Source of the DNA: Romanomermis culicivorax
Lineage: Eukaryota > Nematoda > Enoplea > Mermithida > Mermithidae
DNA length: 64,000 nt
Reading direction: 5' to 3'
Assembly (NCBI GenBank): GCA_963922205.1
Contig: CAWUHX010000311.1
Span: 248,001 to 312,000 of the forward strand
Positions 41,401 through 53,700 of the stretch are shown here, piece by piece. How positions within the stretch are numbered: the first letter of the stretch is position 1; every line of letters begins with the position of its first letter. Under the pieces are notes generated by a model. The model ran no database searches. It had not been told where the DNA came from and saw only the letters and a program-made list of their open reading frames with translations. Made by a program: the position numbers and the translations under genes.

Positions 41401-44187
41401 TTCCGTGCATCAAGTCTCAACTCACTGCAGTAGGACTGTAATTAGTACCGGGTTAGCGTCAGGGGCTGTACCAGATTGGATCTCCCAAGAACCGCAGGTA
41501 GGCAGCCGAGGGCATACGAGCACTTCAATACGACAGAACCATAAAAACAAAAAAGAAACAAAAGAATAAAATGAAAAGCATTGCAAAAATCATACAATAC
41601 ATGACAACGTGATGCACACCTCAGTATTCAAATTTTTGAAACTGAATAACTACAAAATGAATGATATATCGTACACAAGATTTCATAATATTCAAATTTG
41701 AGAATTTAAAAAGCATGTAAATGGTGAAGGATGTATTGTGAAAACTTTACGGTAATACATGAAGATTTACTGTAAAATGGACAAGATTTCACAGTATTCA
41801 AATTTTGGATGCTAAAAAACATCAACAAGATTGAGCTTGTACTGTAAAAAATTCAAAATATATGAAAGTATTGCAAAATATACAAGATTATTCAAATATT
41901 GGAGGCTAAAAATCTCAAAGGGTACGAGGATGTATCAGAAAAAGTTTCAAATACGTAAAAATAGGTTAAATTTCACAGTATTCAAGTTAAAAAACATTAA
42001 AATTCTATCGTAAAACTTTCGTGTAAGTGATTATGCTAGTTTTTGTTACTTTACACAAGACCATACATAAAGTATACCTTCGTGACATTTCGAGGCGCAA
42101 CGATGCAAACCGCAACCTAAAACTTTGCCGCAAGGTTTATTGCACGACCAAGCGGATAAATAACAACGGTTGGTTTTCGGCGACGATTTGCCGCAAAAGC
42201 AAGTCGATTCGACGATTTTAGGGCAAGGCGGGCATTGCCCGGGGTGGCAGAGCATCAAACATTGGTGATTGCAGGCGAAACTTCTCTTGCAAACGGCGCC
42301 GCAACTGTGCGGCAAAAGCCAAGGATCGAGTTTGGGATTTTGAACCTAGAATTCAAGATGTAAATTTGGAAAATTACACGGATTTCTTTTAAACATGTCT
42401 AAGGTAGGGTCGTTGATAACCCAGAATTTTATGGGTGACGGAAAGAGAGTCAAAAAAATCGATTTTATCCCTCAGGTACGAGACGAAAAATGGTGCTAAA
42501 AATAACAACTTTTGTCAAAAAAGCCATAAAATTGAAGGAAAATGAAGATCACGAAAAAAAATTTTTTGACTGTTTTTGGTTGAAAACACACCTATAATTA
42601 TGGGAGATCCCCGCACTCCACAAGAAACCCGAACGTTGGGATAACTCAACTTGGAAAAATTGGGCGGAAAGAGCCTTTTTAAGAAGTTCCGCCAAAAATT
42701 GATTTTTTCTACTGTTTGGAAAAGTTGCCCAACTCCCTCAAGTTTCAGTTTCACAGGTATGTTGAAAAACGACCATTTTCCAGCAAAAAATTAACACTTT
42801 TAACCGTTTTTCGTTAAGAAATGTATACTTCCTACCGAAAACTGACATTTTTGCACTTTTTTGTTCAAAAATAACTATTTTATACCGAAAAATGTGCATT
42901 TTTGGGCGTTTTCAATCAAGAATGACCAATTTCCACCAAAAAACGATATTTTCAGTTTTTCGAACCAAAAGAATGGGGTTGGGGTTCCTTCCTATGGCCA
43001 GCCTATTTCAGTTTTTATACTAATACTTTACCTTCCCACAAAAGCATCGATAATCTTTAGGTATTTCTCGGAATCCGTATTCGAAGCGACATTTCGGACA
43101 ATGCCATTTAAAACCGGAAAGTTTAGAATTTTCGTTACTAGGATGTTCCCAATTTTGGTCTTGCAGCGAAAATTTGGCTACATTTTCGTTGGCCCAGCGT
43201 TGGATGCATTGTAAATGGTACGATGATCTGAAAAAGTGTATTTAGGAAAATATGAAACTAGCTATAGAATGGGTTTATATGATAGGTATGGAAGGCGTAT
43301 CGCCCCATAGGGAGGGGTATGAGGGGGAATTAACTCCACCTGAAGTCCCAGAAATTGATCACTGATCGCTTAATTTTGAAACAAAATGAACTGTTTAGTG
43401 GACATTTGGCTACACTACTCGACAAATTTTGAACGTTACCCCTATCTGAAAAAACTAACCCTGGGGATCTTTGGTGGAACGATTGCAGTTTCTTTGAAAT
43501 ACAAATTCCAGGTTTTAAATTTTTGTTCTGGTTCCCTCGTAAAGTATATCAACCGAAGCTTTTCAGAAATTCATTTTTTCATATGTCAATGCTAATAAAA
43601 CATCACTAATTTCAAAATTTCTACTCCAATGCTCATGCATAATTTGGATAGAAATTCAAAGCATAAAGTGCTGAAAAGATCGCTTGTCTAAAACGAATAT
43701 TCTCCGCCATCGTAAAGAAAAAAATTCAGAATTTTAAAAATTTTAATTCCAAATTAAATTAAATTTTGAAATTGAAAAACATTTTCAACTTTAAGAAAAA
43801 TGAAAAAATAGTACCAGTGTTTTGAGTATTTTGAGTATCCAACGTACTTCGGTTTTGGTTAACCGCGTTGCATGCAGCTTTTTATGAATTTTGGAAAACA
43901 TTTTAACAAACCTACCGACAGGACTGGCAGCTCCAAATCGCTTGATCTTTTAAAACGTGTTCAATACAAATTAAACAGCAAAAACATTGTTGTATAAATT
44001 GATCGCGCAATTTGTCGATAACATCCGAACTAGAATTTCCATTTGAATATAAATCGAAATTGCTAGATTTTCTTTTGGATTGATCTTCGTACGACACAGC
44101 GCTTTGATAAGAAGAAATTAACTTGTCGATTTGGGTGTGTTTTTCATCGTCCAAATAGTCTTCCTCTTCGTCGCTCAGGTTCAACAT
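35468..44187 (-). CDS. nfxl-1: NFXL1 (NF-X1-type zinc finger, RING-like, C-terminal membrane anchor)
   Basis: Ten exons give 832 residues: 43916-44187, 43032-43227, 42078-42345, 40368-40597, 39726-39881, 38750-39007, 38418-38638, 36943-37214, 36403-36624, 35468-35871. The N terminus is acidic. A RING-type finger (CLICIEHVLKDQAIWSC.. to WHCPKC, about residues 71-145) spans exons 1-2. About eleven NF-X1 fingers follow (CGLHRCASKC, CGKHTCSAIC, CGIHRCVERC, CGKHLCNRKC, CGNHKCAQPC and others). A Lys/Glu-rich stretch precedes a hydrophobic segment of about 20 residues at the extreme C terminus (about 811-829, SFVSLALGCCALFVY). A membrane anchor after the finger array marks NFXL1 rather than NFX1. 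The family is thought to act in transcription control or as an E3-type ligase; in this species the role is inferred. Acceptors of exons 7 and 9 are AAG. The 1.5-kb intron 3 holds a GC-richer block of unknown type. Confidence 0.95.
38184..38364 (-). mobile_element. hAT-like MITE, family A
   Basis: CAGACTGTCCCA to GGGGACCGCCG in NFXL1 intron 7. Flanks ATAGAAAG and ATAGGAAG match at 7 of 8 positions. Confidence 0.83.
40800..41560. other. GC-richer block of unknown origin in NFXL1 intron 3
   Basis: About 760 bases that stand out from the AT-rich intron, with balanced composition and CG dinucleotides. Short frames on both strands lack recognisable domains. An AATAAACATT segment at about 41394 followed by GATTGGATCTCCCAAGAACC could be the end of an LTR and leader, but I find no second LTR. 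It may be a solo LTR, SINE or captured sequence. Confidence 0.4.
43296..43473 (-). mobile_element. hAT-like MITE, family A, old copy
   Basis: The interior matches the other family A copies. The left tip is degraded (CGTATCGCCCCAT) and the flanks ATGGAAGG / GTGGAACG match at 6 of 8. It lies in NFXL1 intron 1, about 70 bases from exon 2. Confidence 0.7.
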
Positions 44188-45389
44188 AGCGAGCTATATA
44201 TACATATATGATAATTAACATACACTTTATAAAATTGATAAAGACGTGTACATCGTCTATAATGACTAGACATGACAAACCCCGATTCTTTGGGCGAAAA
44301 AAAACTGAAAAATTTCAATTTTTTGCATTTTATTTAAAATCAAAATCTGTTAGTGAGTCGAGAAACTATATTTTTTCCCCAATAAGTATTTTTTCAGGAA
44401 AAAATCGAAAATGTGGGAAAAAATTTGGCCATGGTTCTAACTGAGGAAAGAAAATTTTTGGGTTTCGTCGAATTAAAAAATAAATATTTTAGTGCACTTT
44501 AAAAGGTGTAAAATTTAAAATTTGTGAGGGTAATGAATTTTTATCAGGAGCGAGCGTTGACAATCTTCCACTCACCAATACAAATGTTGAAAATTTTCGA
44601 CCAAATCGAAATACTTCATCCCTGTTTTTGTAATTTTTAACAGTCAGAAATATGGCGAAAATTGATATTTTTTCATCTATCTTCACAATTTTTTCTCTGC
44701 TTGGACTTTTCTGAACGTTTCGAACGTGAATGTTTGCATGGTATAGAAAAATGATACAAGCATCATTCTACACTGTGAATTAAAGATCAAATGCATATTT
44801 TAGACGTCGAGAAATGTCTTTGCTCAACGAAAATCATGTCCAAAACTTATTCCACATTTATAAATTGTTTTTCTCAAAACACATGGTTTGAGTAAAAAGA
44901 TCGATGAAAATAATATTGAGTCTTTGAATTTGATAAACTTTAAGTCGAAAGTTAACATTTCTAAAAATTATAATAAAAATCATAATCCTGAACTCAAACT
45001 CGACTTTATTATATTAAAAGTATAATTACGAAATAGTAGGAAAACTTCAAAATTTTAGAATACTGATAAAAAAAAGATAATACATTTTGGATTATAAAAA
45101 CTATCAAAAACTACTTAAAGAGTAAAAGTATATATGCTAACAGTTGCTCCCGAGCTGAAAAACGAACTATAATAATGATTACCGAACGAAGTTAACCGCG
45201 CGCAGGAAAAATTTGAGATTTTCTTTTTTTTTCGAAATTCTAAAAAGTCGGACCCCGAAATTTTTTCCCTCAGGTTGGGTACATACAGCACACAATTTTT
45301 TTGCTCCTACCCTATAAAACACGATTCGAAAAAAAAGAACGAACAGCTTCACCAGGATGGAAGCACTATTTTTTCCTCAAATGAGATCA
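44188..45389. other. Intergenic upstream of NFXL1
   Basis: 1.2 kb with no supported exon. It is the likely promoter region of NFXL1; no specific element was recognised. Confidence 0.4.
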
Positions 45390-45890
45390 TCAGGCTTTTT
45401 TTGGTTTGAAAATCAGGAGTTGAACGGCCTCTAGGCCCAAATTGAAATTTTGGGAACCAAAAAATTTTTAATAGAAGAATATCGAAAAATGGACTTGTAA
45501 CACACTATGGAACGTATATATAATTAAACTATATGGATATTCAAACAGTTGATACGTGTTCAAAAAAATTATTGTTCAAAATTTTATTTCAAAGCGTCGT
45601 TTTTCGATTACAGATTTCTTTCTACATGTGCAAAGATCGGCCAATAAATTTTTGCGCAAAGAAAATTTTTTTAATCGGAAGACACGAGATTTCGTTCATT
45701 TTTGTGCGAACCTTCTTCCAAGGTAGCACTTGAGTTCTTCCAGCACAAAAGCATAAGGTTTTGAAAATGCAGCTTCTGTTCTTATTTTTCTGTGGGTTCC
45801 TCTTTATTTCCGACACTACGCAACGAAAATTTTTTCAAATTCTGACGAAACCCTGAAATACTGGAAAATCAATTCCAGGAAAATTATTTA
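45390..45890 (-). repeat. Family G repeat, reverse copy
   Basis: Reverse complement of about 19080-19575, with the AAATTGAAATTTTGGGA, CACACTATGG and CTACATGTGCAAAG segments in matching order. Confidence 0.7.
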
Positions 45891-46378
45891 ATAAAGTTAA
45901 GGCTCAAAAACATGTACTGATATACAGTGTTTTTTTGTACTCGGTCTATTTGTACTGGTACAAACGACCTCTCAAAAACCGTTTGTACTCCAAAATTTGC
46001 AAAAAATTGCAAAAAAAGGATTCATTGTTATAAAATGCAACAAACATGCTGCTAAATATGAATACGTTGGCTATTTCCACGAGACACATAAGAAGGCTAC
46101 AAATTACATAAAACACTTGATCATGAGGCGCATAACATGCACTAGTGAAATACTCCACAAAAAGCTTTTATTATTATGCCACAGCCGCTAGTTTGTCGTT
46201 TTCGATGTGGACGCATAACAAACAAGTCCAACAAAGTCCATTGATATTGAATACTGACAGCTGTTAAGTAACAAAAAATTTTTTTGTCCAAAAATTTTCG
46301 TTCCTACCGGTACAAACGAAGCCCAAATTTTCGTTTGTACTCTGGACCACTTCGTTTGTAAAGTACCAAAAGAAACAC

Positions 46379-46595
46379 TATTTGGGGGGGGGGGGGGGGG
46401 TAAATCCGAAATTTTGGGAGGGGGGTAGAAAAAAGTCGAAATTTTTCCCAAAAAAAGCCAAAAAACATACACTTTTTTGAAAATTTCTTAAATTTTTTCC
46501 AAACTGGGGGGAGGGGGGTAAATGATTTTGGGTACAGAGTTGGCCAAGTTGAGGGGGGGGGTCCCCCCCTAACCCCGCCCCCAAGTACAGGTATG
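46379..46595 (-). mobile_element. Family B MITE, reverse copy
   Basis: Contains the G-homopolymer, GTCGAAATTTTTCCC and CAAGTACAGGTATG end. The terminus at the G-run side is lost, so no target duplication can be shown. Confidence 0.75.
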
Positions 46596-46839
46596 CCCCA
46601 ACCAAGCCCGTAGCCAGGATTTTTCCCAGAGGGGGGCACACTTTTTTTCAGGGCCAATATCTCAGCCAATATTAGTGATAGAAAAAATCTGAATGCAGAT
46701 TCGAGCGTATCTCAACAAGCTCTACAAAATGAGCTATAACACAGACATATTTGGGATGAAAATTTTTTTCTGAATTTTGAGTAGATTATCCGCGCGAAGC
46801 ACCAAAAATTTTTCGCGTTTTTCGTCTCTAAACGTCTAA

Positions 46840-47830
46840 AAATGAATTTCCAGCTCTTTTTTTTGACTGAAAAAAATTTTCCTCAATGTGAACCAAGCCC
46901 AAATTTTTTCTCCACATTTCAAAATTTTGGTTCACAAAAGAAAAGACCCCAAATCACTGTTTTTTTTCCCCCGGGCCTTTTCCCCAAATGGGGAAAGGGA
47001 TCAAAATCTTTTCCCTCATTTTCGCGAAATCGTTTTTTTTCGCTCAAAAATGCTCACAGACGCTCTATTTACGTGTTTTCGAGCTTTTTCAAGCCTTCTG
47101 GTGTATTCAGACCCGCTAATTCATTAAAATTGAGGAAAAAATTGAAATTTTCGAGTACAAAGTTTAATCTACAAGCATTGGAACAAACTTTCAAGCAAAC
47201 TATCCAAAAGCATAATGACTTTGAATTACATCAGAAATCGATGGTTAAGTCCTCCATGATGACAAGTGAGAACCCAAGAGGGATGTTAATCTTCCGGCGC
47301 GAGGCGCCGGAAAAATTGTTTGGGTATTGATATTCTGTGACGCTGGAAAATCAATTTTCCGAACGTTTATTTCAAGAATTAGATTTGAATTTTGTGTTCA
47401 AAAGTCGTAATTTCTAGAATTTTACTTGAAAAATTTCAAAACCAGTATAATTTATTTGTAAACTCTCATACTTGGTCGAAAATATATGAGTAAGCAGAGT
47501 ATAAATTTCCGAAAGACATTTCCATGAAGCATTTGAATTGATTTTACGTTAGAAAAGAAATAGTTGCATCAAAAAGCTTAGAGACTTGACGTATTGATCT
47601 TTCTCAAAATGAAAAAAATGCGAATCTTGATAAAATATTGAAGATTACCAATGAAAACATGAGATAATACGTTCAAGATGATGAAAACTATTATAGATTA
47701 TATGATAAATGAAGGTAGACATGCTAAAAGCCGCGCTAGGGGTTGGTATGCATAATAATGATTATTAAAGTTATAATCGGCGCGATGCGCCGGAAAATTT
47801 TGAGATTATGACCTTATAAAATGCACCAAA
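46840..47830 (+). repeat. Family F repeat, direct copy 1
   Basis: About 1 kb, repeated directly at 49370-50290. It carries GGCGCGAGGCGCCGG and GGCGCGATGCGCCGG palindromes and a TCTACAAGCATTGG segment. A 162-codon frame across 46842-47330 is repeat sequence. Confidence 0.75.
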
Positions 47831-47841
47831 ATGTATCCTTT

Positions 47842-48150
47842 CCAGCGTTTTTTTTGTGCACAGACATTTGTGCCAATTGGCACAAGAGGCCAAAAAAATT
47901 TGTGCCAATGGCACAAAAAATTTTTTCTACTAGCAACATACTGAAAACTGCGGAAAAAGTTTAGGCCAAAAAGTTTGATCAAAAGTTAACGTTTAACCAG
48001 CGATTTTTTTTGTGCACGGACATTTGTGCCAATTGGCGCAAGAGGCCAAAAAAATTTGTGCCAATGGCACAAAAAAATTTTTCTACTAGAAACATACTGA
48101 AAACTGTGGAAAGGTTTTGGGCCAAAATTTTGATAAAAAGTTGACGTCCA
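47842..48150 (+). repeat. Family E unit in tandem duplicate (about 156 bp)
   Basis: Two copies (47842-47997, 47998-48150) each start CCAGCG(A)TTTTTTTTGTGCA and contain the GTGCCAATTGG(C)..CAA palindrome. The same unit occurs once at 32310-32466. Confidence 0.75.
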
Positions 48151-48468
48151 ACGCATTAATATTTTGTAGAAATCGTGCCCAACATATCCTCCAACTAACC
48201 ATGTCAGTGAGATGAAAAAAAACTGTGCAAGTAGTTCACGACGACTCGAAAAGAAATGGAATGCTCAGAAAATTTAAATACCTGCAGAAAGAATTTCAGT
48301 TTTGAATCCGAATGTGACTGAATGAAGAGAGAATATTCAGAATTTATTTCCATTTATCATTCATTGACAGCCTATAAACTTTGCTGCAACACACTGTTCG
48401 CGCTCGCTTGGGTCAAATACGAGTAGATAATATTATATTCATTGACAATGACTGACAATGACCACGAT

Positions 48469-48548
48469 GTTTTTTGGCCTTTTTGGGGAAAAATTTCAAC
48501 TTTTTCCTACCCCCCCCCCCCCAACTGGTCGGAGGTCTTACAGGTATG
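48469..48548 (+). mobile_element. Family B MITE, right half only
   Basis: The right end, ending CAGGTATG at 48548, is followed by AGAGAATATTCAG-like flank, the same target context as the complete copy at 33081. A shorter right-end piece lies at 48978-49007. Confidence 0.7.
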
Positions 48549-49147
48549 CAGAGAATATTCAGAATTTTTTCATTCATCGGTCATTAACAGCCAGTAAAGT
48601 TTGCTGCAGCCTGCAACGATACTCTAATACACTGTTTCGAAGAGGAATCACTCGCGTTCGGGTCTAATATACGAGTAGGAAATATTATATTCATTGAATC
48701 GGCGCGAAGCGCCGAAAATTTTTGGCATTTTCAGCGCCTAAAACGTCTAAAAGTCAAGGAAATTTAATGTTTGACCAGCCAAAAATTTTGTGCTAATTGG
48801 CACAAAACGCTAAAAAATTTTTGTGCCATTCCAAATTTTTTTGTGCCAAAAACCATGTTTTGGCACGAAAAAATAACACTGATCCTTTCTGTATCCGATC
48901 CCCAAAATTTATTTTAAAAAAATTCAAATCTCCACAGAGGGGGGCATGCCCCCCCTTCCCCCTCGCTACGGGCCTGGCCCCAACTGGTCGGAGGTCTTAC
49001 AGGTATGGGACAAACCAGATATTTAACCAAAAATCTTTCTGGTAAATCTACGTTGAACATTAGGGATGCGCCGAACACTTTTGACGATCACGGACCCGGA
49101 TGCGAAAAAAATTTGGTTGAGCGGATCGGGATCCAAAGTCTTTAGAG

Positions 49148-49357
49148 CATACCTGTAAGACCTCCGACCAGTTGGAGGGGGGGCGGTAAATCCGAAATTT
49201 GGGGGGGGGGGGTAGAAAAAAGTCGAAATTTTTCCCAAAAAAGGCCAAAAAACATACACTTTTTGGCAAATTTTTTTAATTTTTTCCCAACTGGGGGGGA
49301 ATGATTTTGGGTACTGGTTTGGCCGAGTTGGGGGGGTCCCCCTCAAGTACAGGTATG
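49148..49357 (-). mobile_element. hAT-like MITE, family B
   Basis: A 210-bp reverse copy from CATACCTGTAAGACC to CAAGTACAGGTATG with perfect 8-bp duplication CTTTAGAG (49140-49147, 49358-49365). Confidence 0.92.
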
Positions 49358-49369
49358 CTTTAGAGAAAA

Positions 49370-50410
49370 ACGGTGGGGCGGGATCACTGTTTTTTTTCCA
49401 CGAACTTTTTTCCACAAATGTGGAAAGGGGTCAAATTTTTTTTCCACATGTGGAAAAAAATTTTTTTCGTCTTAAAATCCGTTTTTTGGCTTAAAAATGC
49501 TCACAGACGCTTTATCGCACTGTTTTTGAGCTTTTTCAAGCCTTCGGGTGTTTTTAGAGAAGTTAATTCATTAAAATTGGAGAAAAATTGAAATGTTCGA
49601 CTTAAAAGCCTAATCTACAAGCGTTGTTGAACAAGTTTTGTAGCAAACTATCCAAGAGCATAATTGACTTGAATTACACAAGAAATCAATGGTCAAGTCC
49701 TCTCTGATGACAAGTGAAAGCCCAAAAAAGATGGTACTTTCCGGCGCGTAGCGCCGGAAAATTTTTTGGGTATATTGACATTCTAGGATGCTGGAAAATC
49801 ATTTTTCCGAACATTTATTTCAAGAATTAGATTCCAATTTAGTGTTCAAGAGTCGTAATTTCTAGAATTTTACTTGAAAAATTTTAAAATCTGTAATTTA
49901 TTTGTAAACTCTCATGAACTTGGTCGAAAATATATGAGTAAGAAGAATATAAATTTCCGAAAGATATTTCCAAGAAGCTTTTGAATTGATTTTACGTTAG
50001 CAAAGAAATAATCGCATCATAAATCATAGAGACTTGACGTGTATTCATCTTTCTCAAAAGGAAAAAATGCGAATCTTCATTAAATATTATGATAAAATGT
50101 TGAAGATAACCAATTAAAACATGAGATACTACGTTTAAGATGATGAAAACTATTATAGATTAAGTGATAAATGAAGGTAGACATGATAAAAGCCGCGCCT
50201 GAACTACTTAATGAATAATGATGATTATTAAAGTTATTACCGGCGCGAAGCGCCGGAAAATTTTGAGATTATGACCTTCTAAAATGCACCAAAATGCATC
50301 TTTTCAATATGAAAACCCCAAATTTTTCTTCCACATTTGTGGAAAGACCTCAAAAATTTTTTCCACATTCCAGATTTTTTTTCCACATTATAGTGCAAAT
50401 GTGGAAAAAA
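49370..50410 (+). repeat. Family F repeat, direct copy 2
   Basis: Direct repeat of 46840-47830. It adds the TTCCACATGTGGAA palindrome region at both ends (about 49445 and 50330-50400) and two GGCGCG(T/A)AGCGCC palindromes (49742, 50241). Confidence 0.75.
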
Positions 50411-50721
50411 AACAGTGGGCGGGATGAATAAAGAAACTGCGGGAAAAACACGTCAGCTAAAATCTACAGTAAATTATATCAAAATTTGAAGAAATCATTT
50501 AAATGACAAACTTGTTTGTCAATCTCTGAGCCTAATCAAAAGCTAAACACGCAACTATTCTCATATCTTGACAAGCACTAATTTTGTGCAGGTGAAGAGC
50601 GGAGCTAAATAAAATTATGTAGACTATTATGAATTTTTCTACGTAATGGCCATAGGTACAAAAAATTCAACTCGAAATCGGAATAAAAATTAATATTCAG
50701 CGAAAACAACAAATAATTCGA

Positions 50722-53700
50722 TTAACAAGTAAGAATCTTTTTAGATTTAAGATTCCAATACGAGGTTTGTACACATTTTTCCAGTTCGGCCAACTCCTGG
50801 ACGGCTCCAGCCAATACTCCGGCATGTCCCTGATATCCAGATCCTGAAAATGGAACAAGAAGACAACAAGCAAGAAATGTGGATGCAACAAACCGATAAA
50901 AATATGCTCAACACAGAAAAATTATAACCTATCAAATTTGACGCAGCGAAAACCAAAAAATTGAGGTCAATTTTTCGACTTTCGACCTGGTAGAAAAAAA
51001 CTTATATCAGAAATTATTGGAAAAAATACTTGCACCTTTCAAAACTGTTTGGACACCCTACCTCTATTAAATATGTTGATTGAAAATCACTTTTCAAGGG
51101 ATTCACTCGTTTGAGCACGCAATTATAGTCTGTTTTTTATAAAATGCTTCCAAATAGAAAAGTGACACAAATCAGTACTGTCGTCAAAATTGTTTATATA
51201 GAGCTCTTATCGTGAAATTTTTCATTCGAAAAATTGCTAAAGTTGAGATCAGTATGCTCACAAATTTTCATTCCTCTCTGATATATTGTTTATCAGAAAA
51301 TCGTGAAAATTTGAAATACTACTTGCTTTCCATTTTCATTATTTAGATGCATTACAAGAAAAATAGGCTATAGGTCCCGACACAGTTCTACGGGAATCAA
51401 AAGCGGATAAGCATAAATGTTGGTTTCATTTCAGCTGAATAAAAATTGTGTGTCAAACTGAATCTACTTTTTTGGATTCATTCATTTTGAACAAAAAATG
51501 TAACCGTATTTTTGTAATTGAACTGCACGCCATATCGGAGGATCAATAAATGGGAAAATATCTAACCTGCGCCGCGTTTCTTTTGCCCGTAGACCACTTT
51601 ACCGTCGAATTCGTCGGTTTGAACTTTCATATCCGTTTCGATCTGTTGAATCGTGACGCCCAAATGATCTTCAATTTCGGCCAACAGCTATAAAATGCCA
51701 TGTTTAAAAAAAATTGGGGACGACCATTCCTTATTGGAGAGAGCTCAAAATGTATTTCCGTTTTTTCTCCGTTTTAACATCCAATTTGATACCAAAAATT
51801 TCCGAACTGTCGTATCCCCTTAGTAAACTACTTGAGCATTATGCAATCGACATGTTTCGAATACTCTTGAAAATAAACATGTGACGGAGCCCCGAGACCG
51901 GGGAGAACTGGCTGCATTTTTTGAAGCCAGGGTCAATTGAATAAATTCGATTTTTTCGCTAAAAAAGTCCGAAAACGGTTGAAAGAATGGTGATTTTTGT
52001 CTTAAAACTGTGAAAAAATATTCATTGAGCAAGGCGCCGGAAAAAATTGACATTTTTCAGTATTTTTCTGACCAAAAATATGGGGGTGGGGGTCCGTATG
52101 GCTAGACATAAGGGCTGGCAAATCCTGTGGGGATTGCTCAATGGATATCCAAATGGGCGACGGTTTCTGGGGGAAGCGTTCCTAGTGACACTTCTGCTCC
52201 CATGCTTGAAAAACTCTGTCTTTATCGAAAAATTGACATTTTTCAGTATTTTTCTCACCAAAAATATGGGGGGGGGGGGTCCGTATGGCTAGGCATAAGG
52301 GCTGGCAAATCCTGTGGGGATTGTTCAATGGATATCCAAATGGGCGACGATTTCTAGGGGAGGCGTTCCTGATGACACTTCTGCCCCAATGCTTGGAAGG
52401 CTCTGTCTTAATCGAAAATAATATCGAGATAAAATAACAGTCGTTATTCCCTATTGGAAAGTTTTTCGAATGCCCAGCCAAAACTTGAGGGCTGAAAATC
52501 AATTAAAAATCAATTTACGCTTGGTTCGTTGTACCAAATACTGCATCCGCCGTGATCTTTCAATTTTGTATTGCAACAATTCTTGCCCCTATTCGGACAC
52601 TGGTGGTACCATACCTGAAAATCAATAATTGAAGAAAATATCCTTCCAAAGAACACATTTCAAACAACGAATCGGGGAAAGATAATTTTGAAAGAAAAAA
52701 GAACAATCTATAGTCTGTTATCTTATTTTGAAAAATCACACAAATTGATACTGTCATCAAAATTCTTTACACGAAGTATTAACCCTAGAATGTTTTACGC
52801 AATTAATCAATTACTTATTGGCAAAAATCGCAGGTGCCCCTAGGCCTCGACCCTTAAATGCACGAGGTCGGGACCTGGACGCAAACTCGGCCATCGTTCG
52901 ATGAATTTTTTCTACTTTAAAAAACGGAATCCGGCGCTTTGCGCCAGTCATGAGTCTTAAGCAAGGATAGTCGAGGGTGGATTTCTGCCTATGCTTTTCG
53001 ACACCATCCAGTTTTTTGTGCATATTGTCAGGTGTGAATGTCGATTTTCGATGGAAATAAGCAGAAAAGCAGTCATTGATTTTTTTCTATTTGAGCTGGA
53101 CCTACGCAATGCATCATCCAGCCTTATGACACTATGAATCAAAATTACAAACAAAAATTTGTAGCTACAACTAATACCATTCAATTAAGGGAAAAAATAA
53201 TAATTTCTTGAGGAGGATTTCTATTAGAAACAAGTTTTTTGAAATTTCAATATTTTATATTTGATTGACTTTTACAGCTGGCTAACTGTAGGTCATTTTG
53301 AAGTATTCGGCAGTTTTCTGGATTTAATACCGGACACTTTAAATGATCAAGCGAAAATTCGAGTAAATCCCAAAAACAAAAGAAAGAACGAAGAATTCTG
53401 ACATTACAAAAAGGGTATTATTCACAACAGAATAAGCAACAAAACTAGACAAAAAAACAAAAAATTATTGGAATGGAAACTAATAATAAAGGAAAAAAGC
53501 AACGCGAAATTTTAAAAACGATAAAAAAATAAAATACATAAAAAATCTTACTTTTTCCTGTACTGCGGAAACCAACGAAATCGCCAAACCCATTCTAAAA
53601 TAAGACATCGTAAGCAACCCTAACTATAATCAAAAAATCGAAAATACCTCTCTGCGCGACCAACGCGTCCTATTCGATGCAGATAGTTGGATTTATCGTC

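Noticed and set aside
46842..47330. 162-codon plus-strand frame
   Set aside because: Lies wholly in a direct repeat whose second copy (49370 onward) is not open in the same frame.
49023..49415. 130-codon minus-strand frame rich in proline and phenylalanine
   Set aside because: Translation of a family B MITE and its C homopolymers.
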